Source of the DNA: Flavobacteriales bacterium
GTDB lineage: Bacteria > Bacteroidota > Bacteroidia > Flavobacteriales_D > Sanyastnellaceae
Assembly (NCBI GenBank): GCA_002862785.1
Contig: PKDZ01000040.1
Coordinates: 1-64,000, forward strand
Length of the DNA: 64,000 nt
Direction of reading: 5' to 3'
The notes under the pieces were generated by a model. That model was not told the origin of the DNA. It worked only from the letters and a program-made list of their open reading frames with translations, and searched no databases. Each line of letters starts with the position of its first letter. The stretch's first letter is position 1. A program made the translations under genes and the position numbers. Positions 50,500-60,728 of this stretch are shown here, piece after piece.

Positions 50500-51186
50500 A
50501 TGCAATCTCTGGTTTCCATGTTTCGCCCCTTCCTTCTCCCCTTCTCCTTGTTTCTTTCCTCTATCGCCATGGCGTGGCCACCGGTAGACGACCCCTGCCG
50601 CAGTGACTTCGATGGAGATGGCGTGGTCGGCATGGCCGATCTGCTGTTGATGCTCGCTGACTTTGGCGCCCATTGCGAGGTCGACCCGCCCGAGCCCTTG
50701 TCCTGGCCGGATGTGCGCTTCACCGAACTCCATTACAACCCTGGGTCACAACAGGGAAGCGACTCCAACTACGAGTTCCTCGAGTTGACCAATGCGGACT
50801 CCGTTCCCGTCAACCTCGCCGGCTGGTCCCTCAGTGAAGGCCTGGACTTCACCTTCCCCGAGAACAGTTGGTTGCAGCCCGGGGAATTCGTGGTGGTCAC
50901 GACCGCCCCCATCACCTTCACCGGGTTGGGGTATCCCGTCTTTGATTGGGGAACGGGCGGCCTGAACAACTCCGGAGAATTGTTGGCCCTCCGCGCACCC
51001 GACAGCACCGTGGTTGAATTCGTGGAGTACAGCGACACGGGTGATTGGGATGGCGCACCGGATGGGCAAGGCCCCTCGTTGGAGCGCCTGCTTCTGTTCG
51101 GTCCCGCTTCGGACGCGGCGACGTGGTCGGCGTCGATCAATGTGGGCGGCACACCGGGAGCCGTCAACAGCCTGTGGGTCGACTGA
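50500..51186 (+). CDS. Secreted lamin-tail-domain protein with an N-terminal half dockerin-like loop
   Basis: A 228-residue exported protein (signal peptide around MFRPFLLPFSLFLSSIAMA). Directly after it lies one calcium-loop repeat, CRSDFDGDGVVGMADLLLMLADFG with Cys about three residues later, similar to half of the C-terminal dockerin-like tails seen elsewhere. The rest is a lamin tail domain: VRFTELHYNPG, NYEFLELTNADSVPVNLAGWSLSEG, LQPGEFVVVTT and the C-terminal strand block. These domains are beta-sandwiches that often sit on secreted enzymes. The end (GGTPGAVNSLWVD) is the usual one for this domain. ATG at 50518 is an equally good start. Confidence 0.75.
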   Translation: MQSLVSMFRPFLLPFSLFLSSIAMAWPPVDDPCRSDFDGDGVVGMADLLLMLADFGAHCEVDPPEPLSWPDVRFTELHYNPGSQQGSDSNYEFLELTNADSVPVNLAGWSLSEGLDFTFPENSWLQPGEFVVVTTAPITFTGLGYPVFDWGTGGLNNSGELLALRAPDSTVVEFVEYSDTGDWDGAPDGQGPSLERLLLFGPASDAATWSASINVGGTPGAVNSLWVD

Positions 51187-51192
51187 TCATGC

Positions 51193-53466
51193 TCAGCCCA
51201 ACCGCCTCGGCTCGCCGTCGACCACGATGTCGAGCGGATCCCCGGACGTCAAACTCACGTCACAGCCCTCGGGCGTGACGGCCACTTGGAGCTGTCGGCC
51301 GCGAAAGTGGAGGTTGAACCTGTAGCTCTTCCAGACCGAGGGCAGCATGGGCTTGAAGTGGGGCACACCGTCCACCACGCGGTACCCGCCGAAGCCCTCC
51401 ACGACGCTCATCCACGTGCCGGCCATGGACGTGATGTGCAAGCCCTGATAGGCTTCGCGGTTGTAGTCGTCCAGGTCGAGGCGGGCGGTGCGGAGGTACA
51501 TCTCCACGGCCTTTTCCTCCATGCCCAGCTTGGCTGCAAGAACCACATGGACGCAGGGACTCAGGCTGCTCTCGTGCACCGTCCGGGGCTCGTAGAACTC
51601 AAAGTTCTCGCGGTGGGTGGCATCGTCGAATTCGTCTTCGAAAAAGTAGAATCCTTGCAAGGTGTCCGCCTGCTTGATGAAGACCGAACGGAGGATGCGG
51701 TCCCAGCTCCAATGCTGGTTGATGGGGCGTTCGGCATCGTCGAGGTCGTCCGCCATCCGCTGCTCTTTGTCCATGAAGCCGTCCTGCTGGAGGAAGACAC
51801 GTGTGCCTTCCAAAGCCGGATAGAACATGCCGTTTGAAACGGACTCCCAATGCGCGCGCTCATCCGACTCGTCGAAGGACCAGCGGGCATTCTGCTCGGC
51901 AAGAGCCACGGACGCATAGGCCTTCATCCAGTCCAATGCTTCTCCCGCGTACTGGAGACACCAGGCCGCGAGGCGATTGGTGTACCAGTTGTTGTTGACG
52001 TTGTTCTCGTACTCGTTGGGACCGGTCACGCCCAGCATGACCCAGGCTTGCTTGGCTTCGGACCAGTTGACGCGCTGGGCCCAGAACCGGGCCACACCGA
52101 GCACGACCTCCCATCCGCCTTCCGCCATATAGGCCGCGTCCCCGCTCTGGCGGATGTAGTTGTGGATGGCGTACACCATGGCGCCGTTGCGGTGGATCTC
52201 CTCGAAAGTGATCTCCCATTCGTTGTGGCACTCCTCCCCATTCATGGTGACCATGGGGTACAGTGCGGCTCCCCCGCTGAAACCGAGCTTCTCGGCGTTC
52301 TCGATGGCGCGCTCGAGGTGGTTGCGGCGGTAGACCAGCAACTGTCGGGAAACCGAGGCGGGATGGGTGCCGAGGAAGAACGGCAGACAATAGGCCTCCG
52401 TGTCCCAGTAGCTCGCACCGCCGTACTTCTCTCCTGTGAATCCCTTGGGACCGACATTGAGCCGGGGGTCGTCCCCGGTGTAGGTCTGGTTCAAGTGGAA
52501 GACGTTGAATCGGATGGCCTGTTGGGCTGCGTCGTCGCCTTCGATGACGATGTCCGCCCCTTCCCAAATGGCCGCCCACGCCATAGCGTGGTCTTGACGG
52601 GCTGCGTTCCATCCGCTGGCCTCGGCATCAGCCGCCTTTTGCTGGGCCACAGCGATGAGGGTGTCCGGAGCGTGGTCGAAATCGCGGACCAGCCCCACCT
52701 GCTTATCGATGAGGACCGAAGCCCCGGCCGATGCCGAGCAGGCAAAGGTGAGGGCGTGACCCATATCGAGCGGGGAAGCGTGGGCCTCGACGGGCTGGCC
52801 ATCCACGGTACAAGTGGCTCGGAAGGCATGTCCCACTTGAAAACCGGTCTTGCGGGTCTTCACGAGCAGGTAGCCGCCCTCGGCGTCCCCGTCCTTGTCG
52901 AACAATTCCCAGAACCGCTCCTCCCAATTGGCGTCCTCGTTTTGGACATCGCCGTTGAGCTCAGCCTCCATCTCGAGGTTGGCCTCACCGGACAGGACAT
53001 CGATCGCGTAGCGCACATGGGCCGTTTCGACGTCTGCCATGCTGCAGAAACGCTGGGCCTTCACCGACAGGATGCACCCGGCGATGTCCACCTCAAAGGA
53101 CCGCGTGAGCAGGCCGATGTGCATGTCGAGGGTCCGTCGGAAGTGGCGGGGCGCCTGCTTGGCCAGGTCGAGCTCCTCGCCGTTGACCCGGACGCGGATG
53201 GAGGTCCAATCCGGGGCGTTGAGCACCTTGGCGAAATACTCGGGGTAGCCATTCTTCCACCAGCCGACCTTGGTCTTGTCCGGGTAGTAGACACCACCGA
53301 CATAGCTGCCGCGCAGGTGATCACCGGAGTAGGCCTCCTCATGGTTGGCGCGCTGGCCGAAGCGGCCGTTGCCAATGCTGAAGATTGATTCGGAACTGCG
53401 CTGGCGATCGGGGTGGAATCCCGTCTCCACCACTTTCCAGGGGTCGATGTCGAGATAGCGTTCCAT
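51193..53466 (-). CDS. Maltose phosphorylase-type glycoside hydrolase family 65
   Basis: A 757-residue GH65 phosphorylase that splits maltose (or a related alpha-glucoside such as kojibiose or trehalose) with phosphate to glucose and beta-glucose-1-phosphate. The acid catalyst is Glu485 in the block GVTGPNEYENNVNNNWYTN, which is characteristic of maltose phosphorylases. The N-terminal domain ends in GKxx-type repeats (SIGNGRFGQRANHEE) and the catalytic (alpha/alpha)6 barrel includes EKYGGASYWDTEAYCLPFF. No signal peptide, so it acts in the cytoplasm. It lies last in the pfkA-gapA-kinase-pgmB-GH65 operon, next to beta-phosphoglucomutase that uses its product. The ATG at 53466 starts MERYLDIDPW. 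Confidence 0.92.
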   Translation of the reverse strand: MERYLDIDPWKVVETGFHPDRQRSSESIFSIGNGRFGQRANHEEAYSGDHLRGSYVGGVYYPDKTKVGWWKNGYPEYFAKVLNAPDWTSIRVRVNGEELDLAKQAPRHFRRTLDMHIGLLTRSFEVDIAGCILSVKAQRFCSMADVETAHVRYAIDVLSGEANLEMEAELNGDVQNEDANWEERFWELFDKDGDAEGGYLLVKTRKTGFQVGHAFRATCTVDGQPVEAHASPLDMGHALTFACSASAGASVLIDKQVGLVRDFDHAPDTLIAVAQQKAADAEASGWNAARQDHAMAWAAIWEGADIVIEGDDAAQQAIRFNVFHLNQTYTGDDPRLNVGPKGFTGEKYGGASYWDTEAYCLPFFLGTHPASVSRQLLVYRRNHLERAIENAEKLGFSGGAALYPMVTMNGEECHNEWEITFEEIHRNGAMVYAIHNYIRQSGDAAYMAEGGWEVVLGVARFWAQRVNWSEAKQAWVMLGVTGPNEYENNVNNNWYTNRLAAWCLQYAGEALDWMKAYASVALAEQNARWSFDESDERAHWESVSNGMFYPALEGTRVFLQQDGFMDKEQRMADDLDDAERPINQHWSWDRILRSVFIKQADTLQGFYFFEDEFDDATHRENFEFYEPRTVHESSLSPCVHVVLAAKLGMEEKAVEMYLRTARLDLDDYNREAYQGLHITSMAGTWMSVVEGFGGYRVVDGVPHFKPMLPSVWKSYRFNLHFRGRQLQVAVTPEGCDVSLTSGDPLDIVVDGEPRRLG

Positions 53467-53482
53467 GGTGGACGAAGTTGAA

Positions 53483-54142
53483 TCAGGAGAGGCGGTCGAC
53501 CAAGCCTTCCATCGTGAAGCCATCGAAGCCGTCGAGGATGAAGTCCGCTTGGCTGAGGGTCTCGGCGTCGCCGATGCCGACCACACGGAAACCGCCATTC
53601 AAGGCAGCCTGCACGCCGGACACGGCGTCCTCGAAGACCACGGTGCGGTCCGGCTCAGAACCGAGGGCGTCCGCTCCCTTCAAGAAGACTTCGGGGTCGG
53701 GCTTGGAGAAGGTGATGCTGTTGCCGTCGATGATGGCATCGAACCGGTCCGCGATGCGGCAACGGTCTAGGATGAGGGGCGCATTCTTGCTGCTCGACCC
53801 CAGCGCGACGCCGACCCCGGCGGCCCGGAGTTCATCGATGAAGGCCACAACACCGGGGAACAGCTCGTCGGGCTGCATGGCCTCAACCTGGGCGAGGTAC
53901 CAGTCGTTCTTGCGGTCCATCAGGCGGACCTTGGTGTCGTTGTCGAGTTCGAGGCTGCCCTTGCGCAAGATGTACTCGAGGGAATCCACGCGGCTCACGC
54001 CCTTCAATTGTTCGTTGTCCGCATGGTCAAACGGCACGCCCAGTTCCTCGGCCAGCCGCTGCCAGGCCGTAAAGTGGTACTTGGCGGTGTCCACGATGAC
54101 ACCGTCCAGATCGAAGAGACAGGCTTGGAGTTCGAACGCCAT
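53483..54142 (-). CDS. pgmB: Beta-phosphoglucomutase
   Basis: A 219-residue HAD-superfamily enzyme that converts beta-glucose-1-phosphate to glucose-6-phosphate. The nucleophile Asp11 and acid/base Asp13 are in CLFDLDGVIVDT, the cap contains KGVSRVDSLEYIL, the Ser/Thr motif is ALGSSSKNA, the Lys is in FSKPDPEVFL and the metal acids are in VFEDAVSGVQAA. The substrate is the product of the neighbouring GH65 phosphorylase 16 bp downstream, and the upstream kinase gene is 3 bp away. Confidence 0.93.
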   Translation of the reverse strand: MAFELQACLFDLDGVIVDTAKYHFTAWQRLAEELGVPFDHADNEQLKGVSRVDSLEYILRKGSLELDNDTKVRLMDRKNDWYLAQVEAMQPDELFPGVVAFIDELRAAGVGVALGSSSKNAPLILDRCRIADRFDAIIDGNSITFSKPDPEVFLKGADALGSEPDRTVVFEDAVSGVQAALNGGFRVVGIGDAETLSQADFILDGFDGFTMEGLVDRLS

Positions 54143-54145
54143 GGT

Positions 54146-55015
54146 TCAGGACTGCAAGGCTGGCAGAATGTGCTTCAGGTGGTAAGAGGCCAAACCGTCA
54201 ATCGGTTTTTTGATGATGGCCCCCACCGTGATGCCCTCCGCCTCGCAGACAGCCCGAAGCTCATCTTGGAAGTGGTAGGCCACGCTGCCAATGAAGTGGA
54301 CTGGTTCGGAGGTCCAATTGGAAAAACACTTGACGTGCACATCCAAGAACGATCCGAATCCCTCCTTCAGCCAGGTCTGGAACAGGGGCTGCTCCTTGTG
54401 CTTGCCGATGAAGGTCATGAAACTGGCGAGGAAGACGTTGGGGTCCGGCTCCCGGTAGACCTTGTCGATGATGTCCGACTTGGAGTACCCGTAGGTCGCA
54501 TCAAAGTCAGCCGCCACCTCAGCAGGCAGACGGTGGTAGAGCCGCGCGGCAAGGAGCTTCTTGCCGTGCCAACTGCCACTCGCCTCATCCCCGAGGATAT
54601 AGGCCAGGGCCGGCACTTCCTCGTGGACCTCATTGCCATCGAAATGACAGCTGTTCGAGCCTGTTCCGATGATGCACGTGATGCCCGGACGTCCATCGTA
54701 CGTGCTGAAAGCGGCGCCCACAAGGTCGTGGTCGACGACCACGCTGGCCCCGGCGAAGACGCGCTGGAGGCCTTCCTGGATGATGCCACAGAGTTCCTCA
54801 CTGCTGCTTCCCGCTCCGTAAAAGAAGACGTGCGTGATGTCGGAGGCGATTTTCTGGACGTCGGCATTGGCCCCCATCACCTCCTCCACCAGGTCGGCCG
54901 TGTGGAAATAGGGGTTGAATCCCATGGTGTGGAACTCCCCGATTTCCTTGCCCGATTCGTCGAGCAGTTGCCAGTCGCACTTGGTCGACCCGCTGTCCGC
55001 AATCAGGATGCGCAT
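54146..55015 (-). CDS. BadF/BadG-type ATPase, N-acetylglucosamine kinase-like
   Basis: A 289-residue protein of the ASKHA fold. The phosphate-1 motif is DSGSTKCDWQL (residues 7-17), phosphate-2 is IIGTGSNSCHFDGN, and the hinge block is YILGDEASGSWHGKKL. It resembles Bacteroidota proteins often labelled N-acetylglucosamine kinase. In this operon, between gapA and pgmB, glucose released by the maltose phosphorylase would be a natural substrate, so a glucokinase-like role should also be considered. Three bases separate it from each neighbour. Confidence 0.82.
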   Translation of the reverse strand: MRILIADSGSTKCDWQLLDESGKEIGEFHTMGFNPYFHTADLVEEVMGANADVQKIASDITHVFFYGAGSSSEELCGIIQEGLQRVFAGASVVVDHDLVGAAFSTYDGRPGITCIIGTGSNSCHFDGNEVHEEVPALAYILGDEASGSWHGKKLLAARLYHRLPAEVAADFDATYGYSKSDIIDKVYREPDPNVFLASFMTFIGKHKEQPLFQTWLKEGFGSFLDVHVKCFSNWTSEPVHFIGSVAYHFQDELRAVCEAEGITVGAIIKKPIDGLASYHLKHILPALQS

Positions 55016-55018
55016 GGA

Positions 55019-57002
<1,984 letters not shown>

Positions 57003-57016
57003 CGTCTTCAGGGGCG

Positions 57017-57024
57017 CGAAGGTA
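57017..57024 (-). promoter_or_regulatory. Possible -7 element of the pfkA operon
   Basis: The minus strand reads TACCTTCG, one mismatch from TAnnTTTG, 14 nt before the pfkA ATG. It faces away from the regulator gene, and the palindrome at 57048-57068 lies just upstream of it. Confidence 0.4.
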
Positions 57025-57047
57025 CGGCGACGAGCGCCTTGTGGAAA

Positions 57048-57068
57048 TTGGTGTACTTTTGACACCAA
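57048..57068 (+). promoter_or_regulatory. Palindromic operator overlapping the -7 element of the NUDIX regulator gene
   Basis: TTGGTGT and ACACCAA are perfect 7-bp arms around a 7-nt centre ACTTTTG. The -7 element TACTTTTG (57054-57061) begins on the last T of the left arm and fills the centre. It ends 5 bp before the regulator ATG at 57073 and is also upstream of the divergent pfkA promoter. A second copy lies at 57807-57825, which supports a specific regulator. Confidence 0.72.
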
Positions 57069-57072
57069 GGCA

Positions 57073-57807
57073 ATGATCCTTCGTGAAACACACCAACCGG
57101 TCACGGGTGTCGAATCCGCGGCTTTCGACGTGAGTATCGACAACGTGGTCTTCGGATTCGATGGCCACCAACTTCAGGTCCTTCTCATCCGTCAAGGACT
57201 GCCGGGAGAGGACATGGAATCGGACCGATTCCACATGGCCGTGCCAGGCGACCTGGTCCTTCCTCAAGAAGAACTCGATGAGGCCGCGACCCGCATTCTC
57301 TCTACCCTGACCTCTCTTGAGGGCATTTATCTGAAGCAATTCCGGGCCTTTGGTGATCCGGGCCGTGTGGCGGACGAGAAGGACCAAGATTGGCTGCGGC
57401 GGATGCGCCCCTACCCTGACCGTCGGGTGGTGACCATCGGCTATTACAGCCTCGTGGCCATGGAGAATTATCGGCCGAAGCCCAGCAGTTTCGCCAGCCG
57501 GGCCGAATGGTGTCCTCTCCAAGATTTGCCCCGTCTGGCCTTCGACCACAACCAGATTGTCGATGCCGCCCTGCTCAAGATCAGGGAGGATGCTGCGCAC
57601 CATCAACTTGTCTACGAGTTGCTTCCCGAGAAATTCACCCTCGGTCAGCTCCAAAGACTGTACGAGATCATCCTCAACAGGACGCTGGACAAGCGGAACT
57701 TCAGGAAGAACGTGAAGAAGATGCCGTGTATCGTGCCCCTCGATGAGAAGCAGGAGGGCGTATTGCACAAGCCTGCGCAGCTGTTCACCTTTAGGAGGTC
57801 CGACTGA
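57073..57807 (+). CDS. NrtR-type NUDIX transcription regulator
   Basis: A 244-residue protein. Residues about 10-155 are a NUDIX-like fold (SIDNVVFGFDGHQLQVLLIRQG, a Gly-rich loop VPGDLVLPQEELDEAA), but the hydrolase box REUxEExG is not kept (TRILSTLTSLEG instead), so it should bind rather than cleave a nucleotide or sugar-type effector. The C-terminal 70 residues form a winged-helix domain with FTLGQLQRLYEIILNRTLDKRNFRKNVKKM, as in NrtR and the Bacteroides arabinose regulator AraR. The gene is flanked by two copies of the GGTGT-N7-ACACC palindrome and lies between the maltose operon and the amylase gene. It is probably the local repressor of the locus and autoregulated. The ATG at 57073 is 11 nt after a perfect -7 element. 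Confidence 0.82.
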   Translation: MILRETHQPVTGVESAAFDVSIDNVVFGFDGHQLQVLLIRQGLPGEDMESDRFHMAVPGDLVLPQEELDEAATRILSTLTSLEGIYLKQFRAFGDPGRVADEKDQDWLRRMRPYPDRRVVTIGYYSLVAMENYRPKPSSFASRAEWCPLQDLPRLAFDHNQIVDAALLKIREDAAHHQLVYELLPEKFTLGQLQRLYEIILNRTLDKRNFRKNVKKMPCIVPLDEKQEGVLHKPAQLFTFRRSD

Positions 57808-57825
57808 GGTGTATTTTTGACACCT
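57807..57825 (+). promoter_or_regulatory. Palindromic operator overlapping the -7 element of the amylase gene
   Basis: AGGTGT and ACACCT are perfect 6-bp arms around the centre ATTTTTG. The -7 element TATTTTTG (57812-57819) spans the centre exactly as at 57048-57068. The first base is shared with the TGA of the regulator gene. The two copies match each other at GGTGTA[CT]TTTTGACACC. Confidence 0.72.
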
Positions 57826-57857
57826 ACGACATCTTCATGCACTCTGATTCTGCCGCC

Positions 57858-60644
57858 ATGCGTCCAGCATTGCTTCTTCTTTCATTCTGTCTGCCCCTTC
57901 TCGTCCAGGCTCAAGTCGTCTGGACCGATCCTCCCTTCCCCTCCATCGACGACCAGGTCACCCTCTATTACGACGCCACGGAAGGCAACGGTGAATTGCA
58001 AGGCACCATTCCCGTCTACATCCACACCGGACTGATCACGTCCCAGAGCTCGACACCGACCGATTGGCAATACGTCAACATGCCTTGGGCCAGTACCGAC
58101 CCGCAGTGGGTCATGGACTATGAAGGCACCGACCTGTGGAGTTACGATTTCGGAGGCCAGACGTTGGCCGACTTCTACGGCATCGGAACCGGAGTCGAGG
58201 CGGAGCAGCTCGCCATGGTCTTCCGCAATGGAACGGGATCTCTCGTCGGACGGGACACCGACGGAAGCGACATCTTCCTTCCTTTGAGCACCGGCGGGTT
58301 TGAAGCCGTGTTTCTGCAACCGCAGGAATCCAGTGCACTGGTGGTCGCCGGCAACGCGGTGCCCCTGTCCGCAACGGCCACCGAATCGGCCCACCTGACC
58401 TTGACCCTAAACGGAGATGTTCTGGCTGAAGCGTTGAACGCCACCCAACTCGATTTCGACTTCACCCCGACCGAAGCCGGCACCTCCACCATTGTCTTCT
58501 CCGCCGACAACGGCACGGAAACGGCTTCCGCCGAAGTGGATTTGATTGTCCTGCCGGACAGCCCCACTGTGGCCGCAGCTCCCGCCGGTACGGTGGATGG
58601 ACTCAACCCATCCGCTGACGGCACGTCCATGGTCTTGCAGCTCTTCGCCCCGGGGAAGAGTCACGTGTTCTTCATTGGGGATCTCACCAACTGGGCCATC
58701 CAGGAGGACTTCATGATGAATGTGACCCCTGATGGCCAGCGGTTCTGGATTGAGCTTACCGGTATCAACCCCAACCAGGAGTACCGCTACCAGTACCACG
58801 TCATGCCCAATGACGACCGCTTCCCCGACCCCTACGCCGAGAAGCAACTCGATTACTGGAACGACAATTGGATTCCCGAATCGACGTATCCGTTCCTGAT
58901 TGATTACCCGGTGGGATTGACCAATCAGGCCCCGGTCAGCGTCTTCAAGACGGGCGGACCGGAATTCGAGTGGACCGATGGCGACTTCGAGCGCCCAGCG
59001 CAGGAGAACCTCGTGATTTACGAGTTGCTCGTCCGGGACTTCAGCGAGGAACGCACCTTCCAATTCATCCTCGACACTTTGGATTATTTGAGCTCGCTCA
59101 ACATCACCGCCCTCGAGCTCATGCCCATCAACGAGTTCAATGGCAATGACAGCTGGGGCTACAACCCTTCCTTCTACTTCGCCGTGGACAAAGCCTACGG
59201 CCCCAAGGACAAGTTCAAGGAGCTTGTCGATGCCTGCCACGAGCGTGGCATCGCCGTCATCCTCGATATGGTGCTCAACCACAGCGATTGGCCGAATCCC
59301 CAGATTCTGATGTGGTGGCAGGGCAATGCTCCCTCCCTGACCAACCCGTTCTTCAACGTCCAGCCCCCGGCCAACAGCTTCAGCTTCTTCTTCGATTACG
59401 ACCACCAAGCCCAAGCCACGCAGGACTTCACCAAGCGCGTCATGGACTTCTGGCGGGAGGAATTCCACGTGGACGGCTACCGCTGGGATCTGTCGCAGGG
59501 CTTCACCTGGAATGCCACCGGCGGTGGCTATGACCAAGACCGCATCGACCTCTGGGAAGAGTACGGCAACCATGTCTGGAATCAGGACCCTGGCTTCTAC
59601 ATGATCCTCGAGCACTGGACCGACAACAACGAAGAGAAGGCCCTCAGCGACATGGGCTTCATGACGTGGGCCAACGTGACCCACGATTACCAGGAGGCCG
59701 CCATGGGCTACAGTTCGAACCTCGCCTGGGCCAGCTGGCAGGAGCGCGGTTGGAATCATCCCCGCTCGGTGAGCTATGCGGAAAGCCACGACGAGGAGCG
59801 GCTGATGTACAAGAATGTCCTGTACGGCAACAGCAATGGAGGCTATGATGCCTCCGAGTTGGAGACGGCGCTGGCCCGCATGGAACTGACTGCCTGCTTC
59901 AACCTGCCTCTGCCTGGCCCCAAGATGATCTGGCAGTTCGGGGAACTCGGGTATGACTACAGCATCAACACCTGCAGCGACGGAGTGACGGTCTCCGAGG
60001 ACTGCCGCGTGGACGCCAAGCCCGTCCGCTGGGATTACCAGGATGCGGCCGCCCGCTATCGGGTGTACCAAGTGATGGCGGCCCTGTCCGGTCTCAAGCG
60101 GGACCATGCCGTGTTCCAGACGACCGACTTCAACTGGGACGTTTGGGGCTACGGGAAGCGCCTCCACCTCAACGGAAACGACATGAATGTCGTCGTGGCG
60201 GGCAACTTCCAGGTGACCAACCTGTCCATGGCCCCTGGATTCCAGCACACCGGCACCTGGTACGATTACTTCACCGGGGAATCCGTGCAGGTGACCGACC
60301 TCGAAGCCGCCGTCGATTTCGCTCCCGGCGAGTACCACCTGTGGACAGACGTGGCCTTGGAAACGCCGGAGAACATCCTTGCGATCGCAGAAGCCCAGAA
60401 AGGAGCTGGATTCACCATCGCCCCCAACCCGGGAGTAGATGCTTCGCTCTTCTTTGACCAGCCCCTCGACGGCGCCGCAGAGCTCCGCGTGTTCGATCTC
60501 ACTGGACGCATTTGCCATCGCGAGACCATCGACCCGGGCGCAGTCTCCCTGCGTCTTCCAGCCGAATTGCCCTTCGGCCCCCTTCTCCTCCGTGTCGTGT
60601 CCGAAAACAGCAGCCAAGCGGCCCATTGGCTTCATGCCGAGTAA
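57858..60644 (+). CDS. Secreted GH13 alpha-amylase with T9SS sorting domain
   Basis: A 928-residue exported enzyme (signal peptide MRPALLLLSFCLPLLVQAQ; an ATG at 57837 would add seven residues). Two N-terminal beta domains come first, including one with a carbohydrate-binding look and a CBM48-like part (FAPGKSHVFFIGDLTNW). The GH13 barrel shows the conserved regions: VILDMVLNHSDW, nucleophile Asp544 in FHVDGYRWD, acid Glu585 in MILEHWTD and Asp645 in AESHDEER. It should cut alpha-1,4-glucan outside the cell. The last 75 residues are a type A T9SS domain (FTIAPNPGVDASLFF..LRVFDLTGRICHRET). It is read from the operator-controlled promoter and leads into susC and susD. Confidence 0.9.
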   Translation: MRPALLLLSFCLPLLVQAQVVWTDPPFPSIDDQVTLYYDATEGNGELQGTIPVYIHTGLITSQSSTPTDWQYVNMPWASTDPQWVMDYEGTDLWSYDFGGQTLADFYGIGTGVEAEQLAMVFRNGTGSLVGRDTDGSDIFLPLSTGGFEAVFLQPQESSALVVAGNAVPLSATATESAHLTLTLNGDVLAEALNATQLDFDFTPTEAGTSTIVFSADNGTETASAEVDLIVLPDSPTVAAAPAGTVDGLNPSADGTSMVLQLFAPGKSHVFFIGDLTNWAIQEDFMMNVTPDGQRFWIELTGINPNQEYRYQYHVMPNDDRFPDPYAEKQLDYWNDNWIPESTYPFLIDYPVGLTNQAPVSVFKTGGPEFEWTDGDFERPAQENLVIYELLVRDFSEERTFQFILDTLDYLSSLNITALELMPINEFNGNDSWGYNPSFYFAVDKAYGPKDKFKELVDACHERGIAVILDMVLNHSDWPNPQILMWWQGNAPSLTNPFFNVQPPANSFSFFFDYDHQAQATQDFTKRVMDFWREEFHVDGYRWDLSQGFTWNATGGGYDQDRIDLWEEYGNHVWNQDPGFYMILEHWTDNNEEKALSDMGFMTWANVTHDYQEAAMGYSSNLAWASWQERGWNHPRSVSYAESHDEERLMYKNVLYGNSNGGYDASELETALARMELTACFNLPLPGPKMIWQFGELGYDYSINTCSDGVTVSEDCRVDAKPVRWDYQDAAARYRVYQVMAALSGLKRDHAVFQTTDFNWDVWGYGKRLHLNGNDMNVVVAGNFQVTNLSMAPGFQHTGTWYDYFTGESVQVTDLEAAVDFAPGEYHLWTDVALETPENILAIAEAQKGAGFTIAPNPGVDASLFFDQPLDGAAELRVFDLTGRICHRETIDPGAVSLRLPAELPFGPLLLRVVSENSSQAAHWLHAE

Positions 60645-60683
60645 CCCCGGCTCCACCTTCGTGTCCATTCTACACTACGCGTC

Positions 60684-60691
60684 TATTTTCG
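60684..60691 (+). promoter_or_regulatory. Possible -7 element of susC
   Basis: TATTTTCG, one mismatch from TAnnTTTG, lies 37 nt before the susC ATG. Unlike the amylase promoter it is not inside a GGTGT-N7-ACACC palindrome, and no TTG was found upstream. Confidence 0.3.
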
Positions 60692-60728
60692 TGGTCGCTT
60701 TCGGGCGAACCGCCAATCGAACCGATTC

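Noticed and set aside
58407..60668. 750-codon open frame opposite the amylase gene
   Set aside because: The plus strand carries all GH13 catalytic regions, a signal peptide and a T9SS domain. The minus frame has no motif or plausible composition.
60684..60728. A third operator copy before susC
   Set aside because: The region was read for GGTGT-N7-ACACC on both strands; only a weak -7 element was found.
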